From Saprospiraceae bacterium UBA7328 (GTDB lineage Bacteria; Bacteroidota; Bacteroidia; Chitinophagales; Saprospiraceae), in contig DKPS01000257.1 of NCBI GenBank assembly GCA_002471345.1, positions 1 through 12,246 of the forward strand: a stretch of 12,246 nucleotides of DNA, read 5' to 3'. Positions 1 to 7,072 of this stretch are shown here, piece after piece; position 1 is the stretch's first letter, and every line of letters begins with the position of its first letter. The position numbers and the translations under genes were made by a program. The notes under the pieces were generated by a model. It was not told where the DNA came from and made no database searches. It saw only the letters and a list, made by a program, of their open reading frames with translations.

Positions 1-1
1 T

Positions 2-1735
2 GCTCATACACCAGTGCCAGAATACATCAGGCTGATAGCTCAAGAGAAATACACAGAAGCATATATGATCAATTGGGAATCAAATGTGTTTCCAGGAATA
101 TTAGGCCGAACCTGTGATAGACCATGTGAACCGGCCTGTAGAAGGGGGAGATTGGAAGAAGAACCTGTAGCCATCTGTAGACTAAAAAGAGTGGCAGCGG
201 ATAATAAAGGTGAGGTCAAAAGCTTAATGCCCAAGGCTCCTTTGATTAAAAATGGGAAAAAAATCGCCTTAATAGGAGGAGGCCCAGCATCTCTTACTGT
301 CGCTAGGGATTTGGCACCTTTAGGATATGAGTTGGATCTTTATGATGAATGGAGTGGTGGTGGAGGTATGATGCGTACGCAGATTCCATCTTTTAGATTA
401 CCTATAGAAGTGTTAGATGAAGAAGTAAACTACATTTTAGATATGGGTATAAATACTCATTTCAATCATTTTGTAGATAGCATGGCTGATATTCTTAAGA
501 AGGACTATGATGCGATCTTAGTTGGGACAGGAGCACCCAAAGGTAGAAACCTAAATATTCCAGGAAGAGAAGAGGCTGATGCCCATATTCATATCGGTAT
601 AGAGTGGTTAGCTGGTGTAGCTTTTGAGCATATAAAAGAGATTGGAAAAAAAGTAATAGTGCTAGGAGGTGGAAATACGGCCATGGATTGTTGTAGAACA
701 TCCAAAAGGTTGGGTGGTGAACAAGTTAATGTTGTAGTAAGAAGTGAATTTGAGAGAATGAAGGCTTCTCCTTGGGAAATAGAAGATGCACTTCATGAAG
801 AAATCGTTATCAAAAATAACATGCCCCCTAAAGAATTTGTTATGGAAAATGGCAAATTGAAAGGGATTTTATTTGACAAAGTGAATGCAGTTTATGATGA
901 GAACGGTAGAAGAACATTAGTGCCTACTGGAGAAGAAGAGTTCATTGAGGCGGATGATGTATTGATAGCAATTGGTCAAGACAATGCCTTTCCTTGGATA
1001 GAAAAGGATATAGGAATAGAATTTGGAAAATGGGAGTTGCCTGTTTTAGATAAAGAGACATTTCAATCTACTAACCCTAAGGTGTTTTTTGCAGGAGATT
1101 CAGCTTTCGGCCCTGAGAATGTGATAACGGCTGTTGCCCAGGCCCATAAAGCGGCCATATCAATTGACTTGTTTTTGACTGGAAAGGATGTCAAAAATAG
1201 ACCAGGTCCCAAAACAACTCTCGAGAGCCAGAAAATGGGCATTCACGAATGGATGTATGACAGTCCTGTTGTAGATGATATAAGATACAAAGTTCCTCAC
1301 GCAGATAAGAAAAAGACACTAAAAGATAGAAAGGTAGAAGTTGAATTGGGTTTTGATGGATTAATCGGTTTCAAAGAAGCTCAAAGATGTCTCAATTGTG
1401 ATGTCCAGACTGTTTTTAATACGGATAGATGCATAGAATGTGATGCTTGTATGGATATATGCCCTACTAGTTGCATCACCTTCACGGAAAATGGAGAAGA
1501 ATCAGATCTCCGTACTCGACTAAAGGCTCCTGCTGAAAATGTATCTCAAGACCTTTATGTATCTGATGTATTACCAACAAAAAGAGTTATGGTGAAAGAT
1601 GAAGATGTGTGCCTTCATTGTGGCTTGTGTGCTGAGCGATGCCCGACTGCAGCTTGGGATATGCAGATGTATTTTTATAACGTCACCAAATCATGCAGTG
1701 ATCAGATCGAAGAAGCAGCAATGGCTTTGGGTTAG
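2..1735 (+). CDS. GltD/NfnB-like NAD(P)-dependent FAD oxidoreductase with C-terminal 2[4Fe-4S] domain (5' end outside window)
   Basis: The reading frame is open to the left edge (577 residues visible), so the GTG at 14 is an internal Val and not the start. The visible part begins inside the N-terminal Fe-S domain of the glutamate synthase small subunit family, with Cys codons at 113, 125, 137 and 176. An FAD-binding GGGPAS motif lies at 275-292 and a second, NAD(P)-binding GGGNTAMD motif starts at 665. The C-terminus adds a ferredoxin-like domain with two CxxCxxCxxxCP motifs at 1430-1465 and 1610-1645. Known GltD and NfnB proteins move electrons between NAD(P)H and Fe-S or flavin partners. 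Because korA starts 21 bases after the stop, I infer that this protein is the electron-transfer partner of the cytoplasmic 2-oxoacid oxidoreductase rather than part of a glutamate synthase. No glutamate synthase large subunit is visible, but the upstream gene is unseen. Family assignment is firm and the partner assignment is contextual. Confidence 0.9.
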   Translation, partial: AHTPVPEYIRLIAQEKYTEAYMINWESNVFPGILGRTCDRPCEPACRRGRLEEEPVAICRLKRVAADNKGEVKSLMPKAPLIKNGKKIALIGGGPASLTVARDLAPLGYELDLYDEWSGGGGMMRTQIPSFRLPIEVLDEEVNYILDMGINTHFNHFVDSMADILKKDYDAILVGTGAPKGRNLNIPGREEADAHIHIGIEWLAGVAFEHIKEIGKKVIVLGGGNTAMDCCRTSKRLGGEQVNVVVRSEFERMKASPWEIEDALHEEIVIKNNMPPKEFVMENGKLKGILFDKVNAVYDENGRRTLVPTGEEEFIEADDVLIAIGQDNAFPWIEKDIGIEFGKWELPVLDKETFQSTNPKVFFAGDSAFGPENVITAVAQAHKAAISIDLFLTGKDVKNRPGPKTTLESQKMGIHEWMYDSPVVDDIRYKVPHADKKKTLKDRKVEVELGFDGLIGFKEAQRCLNCDVQTVFNTDRCIECDACMDICPTSCITFTENGEESDLRTRLKAPAENVSQDLYVSDVLPTKRVMVKDEDVCLHCGLCAERCPTAAWDMQMYFYNVTKSCSDQIEEAAMALG

Positions 1736-1756
1736 AAATGAAAAGATAGAGTACGA

Positions 1757-3601
1757 ATGAAAGAAGCAACCACAGAAAAGGACACAGAAATCTCGGTTAA
1801 TGATTTTGTGATCCGGTTCGCAAATGTAAATGGAACTGGATCTGCGAGTGCGAATGGACTATTTGCAAAAGCAATATTCAGGAGTGGAGTACCAATGTCT
1901 CCCAAAAACATATTCCCTTCAAATATTCAAGGTCTTCCTACTTGGTATGAGGTGCGTGTGAGTGAAAAAGGATACTTAGGTAGGCGGGAAGGAATTGACA
2001 TCCTTGTAGGAGTCAACCCACAAAGCTTTAAAGATGATGTAGAGAGCCTTGTGACTGGAGGGTTTTTAATTTATGACAGCTCGAGGCAGTTACATTCTGA
2101 GTTTCTGAGAGAAGATATTCATATGATGGGTATCCCAATGATGCGTCTGAGCATGGAGCATTTTGAAGTGCCACGACACCAACAGCTCTTTAAGAATATT
2201 ATTTATTTGGGAGCAACCGTTGCCTTACTTGATATTGATATTCAAGTGGTCAGGACATTAATTGAAGAACAATTTGCAAAAAAGCCAAAACTAATTCCAC
2301 CTAATTTCAAGGCATTAGATATTGGATTTAACTTTGCTAAGGAGAACCTAACTTGCCCCCTTCCTATCAGATTAGAGAAAAGAGATTTACTTGAAGATAA
2401 AATCCTAATTGAAGGAAATGAAGCTACGGGGTTAGGGATGATTTATGGCGGAGCTACAATGATGGCTTGGTATCCCATTACCCCTTCTACTTCCGTCGCT
2501 AAAGCATATGAAAATCATGCATCTAAAATTTTAGTTGAGAAGCAAACAGGAAAGAAAAAGTTCGCATTTGTTCAAGCAGAAGATGAGTTAGCAGCTATCG
2601 GCATGGTCATAGGTGCAGGATGGAATGGAACAAGGGCATTTACTTCCACAAGTGGAGCAGGTGTGTCCCTGATGAATGAATTTATCGGTCTTTCATATTT
2701 TGCGGAAGTTCCTGCTACTATAGTCAATGTACAAAGAGGTGGCCCTTCTACTGGAATGCCAACTCGTACACAACAAGGTGATATGATGTCATCTGCATAT
2801 GCATCTCATGGTGATACAAAACACATTTTATTGATACCATGTACGCCCAAAGAATGTTTTGAAATGGCTTCATTAGCATTAGATATGGCGGATAGGTTTC
2901 AAACTTTAATATTCTTAATGTCTGATTTAGATTTAGGAATGAATGAACATATATGTGAGCCTTTAGAATGGGATAAAAATAGAAAGTTTAATAGAGGTAA
3001 AGTGCTAGATGCCAATGATTTAGAAAAGTCTGATTTAGATTGGGGTAGATATTTGGATGTAGATGGTGATGGGATTTGTTATCGTACAATACCTGGTACT
3101 CACCCTTCAAAAGGAGGATATTTTACAAGAGGAACCTCGAGAGATGAATATGCCAAATACACTGAAAAAGGGGAAGTATATCAGAGAAATGTCGATCGGC
3201 TTACGGTGAAGTGGAATACAGCAAAAAATGAAGTGCCTAAACCAGAATTTTATCAAAATAAGAATAAAGGTGAATTGGGAATGGTATTTTATGGTACTAC
3301 TACCTATGCTGCCACAGAGGCTATGGAGATGATGGAAGAAAAGGGAATTATTATAGATTCTATGAGAGTCAGAGCATTTCCTTTTGGACAGGAAGTAGAA
3401 CAATTCATAGAGGATCATAAGGAGGTTTTCATTATAGAACAAAATAAAGAAGGGCAAATGAGAACTCTAATCATCAATGAGTTGGAGTTCAGTCCTAAGA
3501 AACTTATTAAAGTTTTAAACTATAATGGTTATCCTATTACAGCTGATCATATTGTTGAGAAAATTGAAGAACATTTGTCGATAAGAGATTTACTCAATTA
3601 G
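1757..3601 (+). CDS. korA: 2-oxoacid:ferredoxin oxidoreductase, fused gamma-alpha subunit
   Basis: This 614-residue protein has the fused gamma-alpha layout of KorA-type enzymes. The gamma domain covers about residues 15-200, with a conserved TWYEVRVSEKGYLGRR segment. The pyrimidine-binding alpha domain follows, with YPITPSTS at 239-246, QAEDELAAIG from 273 and GGPSTGMPTRTQQGD at 328-342. Together with the beta subunit it carries out CoA-dependent oxidative decarboxylation of a 2-oxoacid, or the reverse carboxylation, using thiamine diphosphate in the cytoplasm. 2-oxoglutarate is the usual substrate of this fused class, but branched-chain or other 2-oxoacids cannot be excluded from sequence. 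The length matches the family (about 610-650). The ATG at 1757 lies 21 bases after the flavoprotein stop, with only a weak purine-rich stretch upstream, as is common in Bacteroidota. Translational linkage with both neighbours is likely. Confidence 0.93.
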   Translation: MKEATTEKDTEISVNDFVIRFANVNGTGSASANGLFAKAIFRSGVPMSPKNIFPSNIQGLPTWYEVRVSEKGYLGRREGIDILVGVNPQSFKDDVESLVTGGFLIYDSSRQLHSEFLREDIHMMGIPMMRLSMEHFEVPRHQQLFKNIIYLGATVALLDIDIQVVRTLIEEQFAKKPKLIPPNFKALDIGFNFAKENLTCPLPIRLEKRDLLEDKILIEGNEATGLGMIYGGATMMAWYPITPSTSVAKAYENHASKILVEKQTGKKKFAFVQAEDELAAIGMVIGAGWNGTRAFTSTSGAGVSLMNEFIGLSYFAEVPATIVNVQRGGPSTGMPTRTQQGDMMSSAYASHGDTKHILLIPCTPKECFEMASLALDMADRFQTLIFLMSDLDLGMNEHICEPLEWDKNRKFNRGKVLDANDLEKSDLDWGRYLDVDGDGICYRTIPGTHPSKGGYFTRGTSRDEYAKYTEKGEVYQRNVDRLTVKWNTAKNEVPKPEFYQNKNKGELGMVFYGTTTYAATEAMEMMEEKGIIIDSMRVRAFPFGQEVEQFIEDHKEVFIIEQNKEGQMRTLIINELEFSPKKLIKVLNYNGYPITADHIVEKIEEHLSIRDLLN

Positions 3602-3646
3602 TGGTATTTTTTATTAGAAATTAACAAATCATATAATTCACAAATC

Positions 3647-4705
3647 GTGTCATATATAAAACCATCGTTTGTCCATCCAGCATTACCTAGAAATAAAGTC
3701 GGCTATCTCAAGAGAGATTATGAAGGGACTATCAGTACTTTATGTGCAGGTTGTGGGCACGATTCTATTAGTGCATCAATCGTAGAAGCTTGTTACGAAC
3801 TTAATATTGAACCTCATCATTTGGCAAAGCTTTCTGGTATCGGATGTAGTAGTAAAACCCCTGCCTATTTCTTAAGCAATTCTCATGGTTTCAACAGCGT
3901 GCATGGTAGAATGCCAAGTATTGCTACCGGAGCTAATTTAGGAAATAAGGACTTGATCTATCTAGGAGTTTCTGGTGACGGAGATACTGCATCTATTGGT
4001 ATGGGACAGTTCGTTCACGTAATACGACGAAATCTCAATATGACTTACATTGTGATGAACAATGGATGCTATGGATTGACTAAAGGACAAGATAGTGCTA
4101 CAGCAGATTTTGGATCCATGAGTAAATCAGGAGGGGGAGTGAGTACACCTTTTCAAGCAATTGACTTGGCAGGTATGGCTTTAGAATTGAATGCCACTTT
4201 TGTAGCACGTAGTTTTAGTGGAGACAAAGATCAATTGGTCCCATTACTAAAAGCAGCAATGTCTCATCAAGGATTTGCTTTTATAGATGTGATTTCTCCG
4301 TGTGTTACATTTAATAACAACAAAGGATCGACAAAGGCTTATGACTATGTAAGAGATCATATAGAAGTGACAGGTGCTTTGGACTTTGTGCCCAAAGAAG
4401 AAGAAATCACAGTGTCTTATGAAGCAGGTTGTAGTAAAACCATAGAGTTGTTCGATAAGACTAAATTGAATCTTCATAAACTGGCTAAAGATTGGAATCC
4501 AACAGATATCTATTCCGCTAAGGCCAAACTTGAAGCAACAAAAAGGCAAGGGAATTATCTCACAGGATTGATATATGTAAACCCAGAATCTAAGGATTTA
4601 CATCGCATTTTAGATACAGTGGACAAGCCACTGAATCAATTAAATGAGGCTGAATTATATCCTGGGGATGGTGTTCTGGATGGAATAAATGCTGGGTTTA
4701 GGTAG
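3647..4705 (+). CDS. korB: 2-oxoacid:ferredoxin oxidoreductase, beta (TPP-binding) subunit
   Basis: This 352-residue subunit carries the thiamine diphosphate site and one [4Fe-4S] cluster of the oxidoreductase. Cys33 and Cys36 (CAGCGHDS), Cys67 (GIGCSSK) and Cys219 (SPCVTF) have the spacing of the four cluster ligands known in KorB-type beta subunits. The TPP/Mg2+ motif starts with GDGDT at 110-114 and continues to MNNGCYGLTKGQ from 137. The start is a GTG. The frame is open only back to the TAG at 3599-3601, there is no ATG between that stop and the conserved cysteines, and the GTG gives a normal family N-terminus. The 45-base gap after korA contains no recognisable terminator, so I treat the three genes as one operon. 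All expected motifs are intact. Substrate range is not determined by what can be read here. Confidence 0.93.
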   Translation: MSYIKPSFVHPALPRNKVGYLKRDYEGTISTLCAGCGHDSISASIVEACYELNIEPHHLAKLSGIGCSSKTPAYFLSNSHGFNSVHGRMPSIATGANLGNKDLIYLGVSGDGDTASIGMGQFVHVIRRNLNMTYIVMNNGCYGLTKGQDSATADFGSMSKSGGGVSTPFQAIDLAGMALELNATFVARSFSGDKDQLVPLLKAAMSHQGFAFIDVISPCVTFNNNKGSTKAYDYVRDHIEVTGALDFVPKEEEITVSYEAGCSKTIELFDKTKLNLHKLAKDWNPTDIYSAKAKLEATKRQGNYLTGLIYVNPESKDLHRILDTVDKPLNQLNEAELYPGDGVLDGINAGFR

Positions 4706-4737
4706 TTTTACTACAAATATTTTTCGTATTCGGCTCA

Positions 4738-4766
4738 TTGTACAATATTCATTCGCTATATATAGT
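4738..4766 (+). promoter_or_regulatory. Candidate promoter for the vWA gene
   Basis: TTGTAC at 4738-4743 and TATAGT at 4761-4766 are separated by 17 bases, a reasonable match to a -35/-10 pair. The segment TAGTTTTT at 4763-4770 also matches seven of eight positions of the Bacteroidota -7 element TAnnTTTG, though its distance from the upstream TTG is slightly long. It lies about 90 bases before the ATG at 4856, in the only sizeable gap between korB and that gene. This is a sequence match only; AT-rich DNA yields such matches by chance. Confidence 0.3.
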
Positions 4767-4786
4767 TTTTAGCAACGTAAAACTAT
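4762..4786. repeat. Perfect 8-bp inverted repeat, operator-like or weak hairpin
   Basis: ATAGTTTT (4762-4769) and AAAACTAT (4779-4786) are exact reverse complements separated by nine bases. The dyad covers the candidate -10 region at 4761-4766. It could be a binding site for a dimeric regulator, or an AT-rich hairpin after korB. It is not followed by a T-run, so a classical intrinsic terminator is less likely. The repeat itself is certain and its function is not known. Confidence 0.4.
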
Positions 4787-4855
4787 TCATACTATCTCAA
4801 CTCAAAACAAAAGCGTATAGTCTATCAGTACACTAATCAACTTGCAAGTACTGAA

Positions 4856-6358
4856 ATGTCATGGAAAAGGTATGCTCTATTGACGATAGGCTTATTATTC
4901 GCCTTTGGCTCATTTTCTCAAAAAGACACAATTGGCCTTGAAAAAGCATTCACTCTATTAGACGAAGCTAAAGCATGTTATGCTTCTGGAGGAATGAAGT
5001 TTCAATGTGATGAAATTCTTCATAAGGCATATATCTCTTCTGGTAGCCATGCTTATTTCTTGGAGAAAATTGTAGCCTTTCTTTTTGAAAAGGAAGATTA
5101 TTTAAAAGCTCGTGAATATGTGATGATTAAAAGGACAGACACCCTTCCCAATGCCGTACAAGCTAGGCATCATCATTTCAAAGGACTGTTAGAACTCAAT
5201 TCTGGATTTGAGTATTTTAATGAAGCCTATGACTCTTTTTTGAAAGCATATTTTCTTGAGCTTAGGGCCGCTTATCCTACGTTCAAATTTCTCTCTCAAA
5301 TACAAAATGCACTCGGATATACAAGAATGATCTATGGAGGTCCTAATCAAGATGGTGATGAGGATTATCCACATACAAATTGGATCACTGCTGATCTTTT
5401 GGCCAGTTTAAGGCATTTCGAACAGGCACTGTATTTTGATGAAAAGAATCAGAATGCAATTGTAAATAGAGATAAACTTTATTCAAAGATATTAAAGACA
5501 GGAAGGACATTTCATGAAATAGAAGGTAGAGTGAGACCCAAAACAATCGAGACTATCAAAAGTGAAATGTTAATTACTGAGAAATCAAAAAACGACACTT
5601 TGGATGAGATTAATATTAATTATCTGCCTAATAATATGCCCTTGATCTTATCTACTCTATCAGCTTATGACGAAGTTCTGGTTGCAGCTGATATATCAGG
5701 GTCTATGGAGGAAATTCATCCAGTGAAAGGAGTAGACCGATTCCGTCTAATGCGCGAACTTATTCTCTCATTATTCACTGATCTCAAATCCAGTACAAAT
5801 TGTGGTATCGTCACTGTAGGAAGATCATGTACCAAGTTGCCAATTCTTTTTTACCCTGTTCAACTTAATGCAAGACGAGATATAATTGATACTATAAAAA
5901 CATTGAGACCAAATGGTTGGACCCCATTGAGCCATAGCATCTCAAAAGCCAAACAACTCTATACAAAAACTAAGAATAAGAAGGCACTATTTTTGGTCTC
6001 TGATGGAATGGAGACTTGCACTTCTCCTATGGATCTTTGTTTAGTTGCCAGTGATCTCTATGCATTAGGTGTTGATATTCACATTATTTCATTCATTGTC
6101 AGTGGAATGGAAGACTACGAATTGGCCTATGAAATTTATAATTGTATGGCACAATACTCAAAGGGTAAAGTATTTGAATATGATGATGATGTAGTCGCAG
6201 ATAAGACTGAAGAGCCTGAAGCTGAGCACGAAGAAGAACTTTTATTACCTCCAATTAATCTAGGGGATAACTTTAAAGGGATCACTCATTTTGTTGTCGA
6301 TCTAACGGAGTATTTTGAAGTTGCCAAAGTATTGACAAGAGAACAATCTGGCAACTAA
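4856..6358 (+). CDS. Probably exported TPR-like/von Willebrand factor A domain protein
   Basis: The 500-residue product starts with a signal peptide: basic residues at 4-5, a hydrophobic core to about 18, and probable cleavage near FGSFSQ (residues 17-22). Residues about 25-220 are predicted from sequence pattern to be mostly helical, with TPR-like pairs (for example LRHFEQALYFDEKNQNA). A von Willebrand A domain follows from about 270. Its MIDAS metal site looks complete: DISGS at 279-283, Thr356 in GWTPLSHS, and Asp383 in VSDGMETC. An acidic stretch lies near residues 440-465. Such proteins usually mediate metal-dependent protein contacts in the periplasm or at the cell surface. No membrane anchor or lipobox is visible. 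No partner, such as a MoxR ATPase or a Bat protein, is encoded nearby, so I cannot assign a process. It stands alone, with 150-base and 237-base gaps on either side. Confidence 0.85.
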   Translation: MSWKRYALLTIGLLFAFGSFSQKDTIGLEKAFTLLDEAKACYASGGMKFQCDEILHKAYISSGSHAYFLEKIVAFLFEKEDYLKAREYVMIKRTDTLPNAVQARHHHFKGLLELNSGFEYFNEAYDSFLKAYFLELRAAYPTFKFLSQIQNALGYTRMIYGGPNQDGDEDYPHTNWITADLLASLRHFEQALYFDEKNQNAIVNRDKLYSKILKTGRTFHEIEGRVRPKTIETIKSEMLITEKSKNDTLDEININYLPNNMPLILSTLSAYDEVLVAADISGSMEEIHPVKGVDRFRLMRELILSLFTDLKSSTNCGIVTVGRSCTKLPILFYPVQLNARRDIIDTIKTLRPNGWTPLSHSISKAKQLYTKTKNKKALFLVSDGMETCTSPMDLCLVASDLYALGVDIHIISFIVSGMEDYELAYEIYNCMAQYSKGKVFEYDDDVVADKTEEPEAEHEEELLLPPINLGDNFKGITHFVVDLTEYFEVAKVLTREQSGN

Positions 6359-6462
6359 ATTTTTCTAGATTGTGAATATCATTTAAGAAGAATTTTGTCA
6401 ATTTATGTGATCGTCTATTGGTGCTGACCTGACTTAATCAAATAATAACAATGACATTGAGA

Positions 6463-6546
6463 AAGAGCAAAAATCTATTTTCCTTTTATTTATGTCGATT
6501 TGATGCATTTTCTGACTTATATTTAGTGGGTTGCTCTTAATAAGAG
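6463..6546. promoter_or_regulatory. Inverted half-sites upstream of the molybdenum hydroxylase operon
   Basis: The 237-base gap 6359-6595 has no ORF of note and no promoter I can defend. It contains AAGAGCAA at 6463-6470 and its exact reverse complement TTGCTCTT at 6531-6538. The second copy runs into a near-perfect palindrome, CTCTTA-A-TAAGAG, at 6534-6546, ending 49 bases before the ATG. These could be operator half-sites or a leader hairpin. An 8-bp match of this kind is not far from chance in a gap of this size. Confidence 0.2.
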
Positions 6547-6595
6547 AGACTTATTGAATATTGTAGAAACATAAACTTCAAGGAAAAACAAAATT

Positions 6596-7051
6596 ATGGC
6601 AGAGTATAATATCAGAGTTAACGGTAAGAATCAAACAGTGGATGTAGATCCTTCTACTCCAGTCCTTTGGGTTTTAAGGGATCACTTAGACTTAGTAGGA
6701 ACCAAGTTTGGATGTGGTATTGCGCAATGTGGTGCATGTACAATCCACATAGATGGAGTGGCAATGCGATCTTGTATTACACCGATATCTGCCATAGGTG
6801 ATCAAAAGATAACAACCATTGAAGGATTGTCTCAAAATGCAGATCATGCTATCCAAAAGGCCTGGTTAGCTCACGATGTACCTCAATGTGGATATTGTCA
6901 AGCAGGTCAAATCATGTCCGCTTCGGCATTGTTAGATGAGAATCCTACCCCTTCCGATGATGAAATAGACGCAGCAATGAATGGAAACATTTGTAGATGC
7001 GGAACTTATACTAGAATTAAAAAGGCAATAAAAACTGCTGCTAACTCATAA
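6596..7051 (+). CDS. Small [2Fe-2S] subunit of an isoquinoline 1-oxidoreductase-type molybdenum hydroxylase
   Basis: This 151-residue protein is the electron-transfer subunit of a xanthine dehydrogenase-family hydroxylase. The N-terminal plant-ferredoxin-type cluster is ligated by Cys40, Cys45, Cys48 and Cys60 (CGIAQCGAC plus a later Cys). The second, helical domain has Cys98 and Cys101 (CGYC) and Cys133 and Cys135 (CRC). All eight ligands are present and the length is normal (about 150-160). AAGGA at 6580-6584 is a plausible ribosome binding site 11 bases before the ATG. The gene for the catalytic subunit begins 21 bases after its stop. It has no signal peptide of its own, so if the enzyme is periplasmic it must be exported folded together with the Tat-bearing large subunit. 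The family (iorA-like) is clear; the substrate is not. Confidence 0.93.
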   Translation: MAEYNIRVNGKNQTVDVDPSTPVLWVLRDHLDLVGTKFGCGIAQCGACTIHIDGVAMRSCITPISAIGDQKITTIEGLSQNADHAIQKAWLAHDVPQCGYCQAGQIMSASALLDENPTPSDDEIDAAMNGNICRCGTYTRIKKAIKTAANS

Positions 7052-7072
7052 TTATTTTCAAAACCGAATATC

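Noticed and set aside
14..16. GTG as the start of the flavoprotein gene
   Set aside because: The frame is open to the left edge and the residues before it (AHTP) continue a typical family segment, so this codon is an internal Val.
3107..3457. A 116-codon - strand ORF inside korA
   Set aside because: It lies wholly opposite a conserved coding region, has low-complexity composition and no recognisable domain, so it is a shadow of korA.
4247..4549. A 100-codon - strand ORF inside korB
   Set aside because: It is fully antisense to a conserved gene and resembles no protein family I know.
4690..4720. GTAG-TTTTA-CTAC near the korB stop as a terminator
   Set aside because: The stem is only four base pairs and no strong T-run follows directly.
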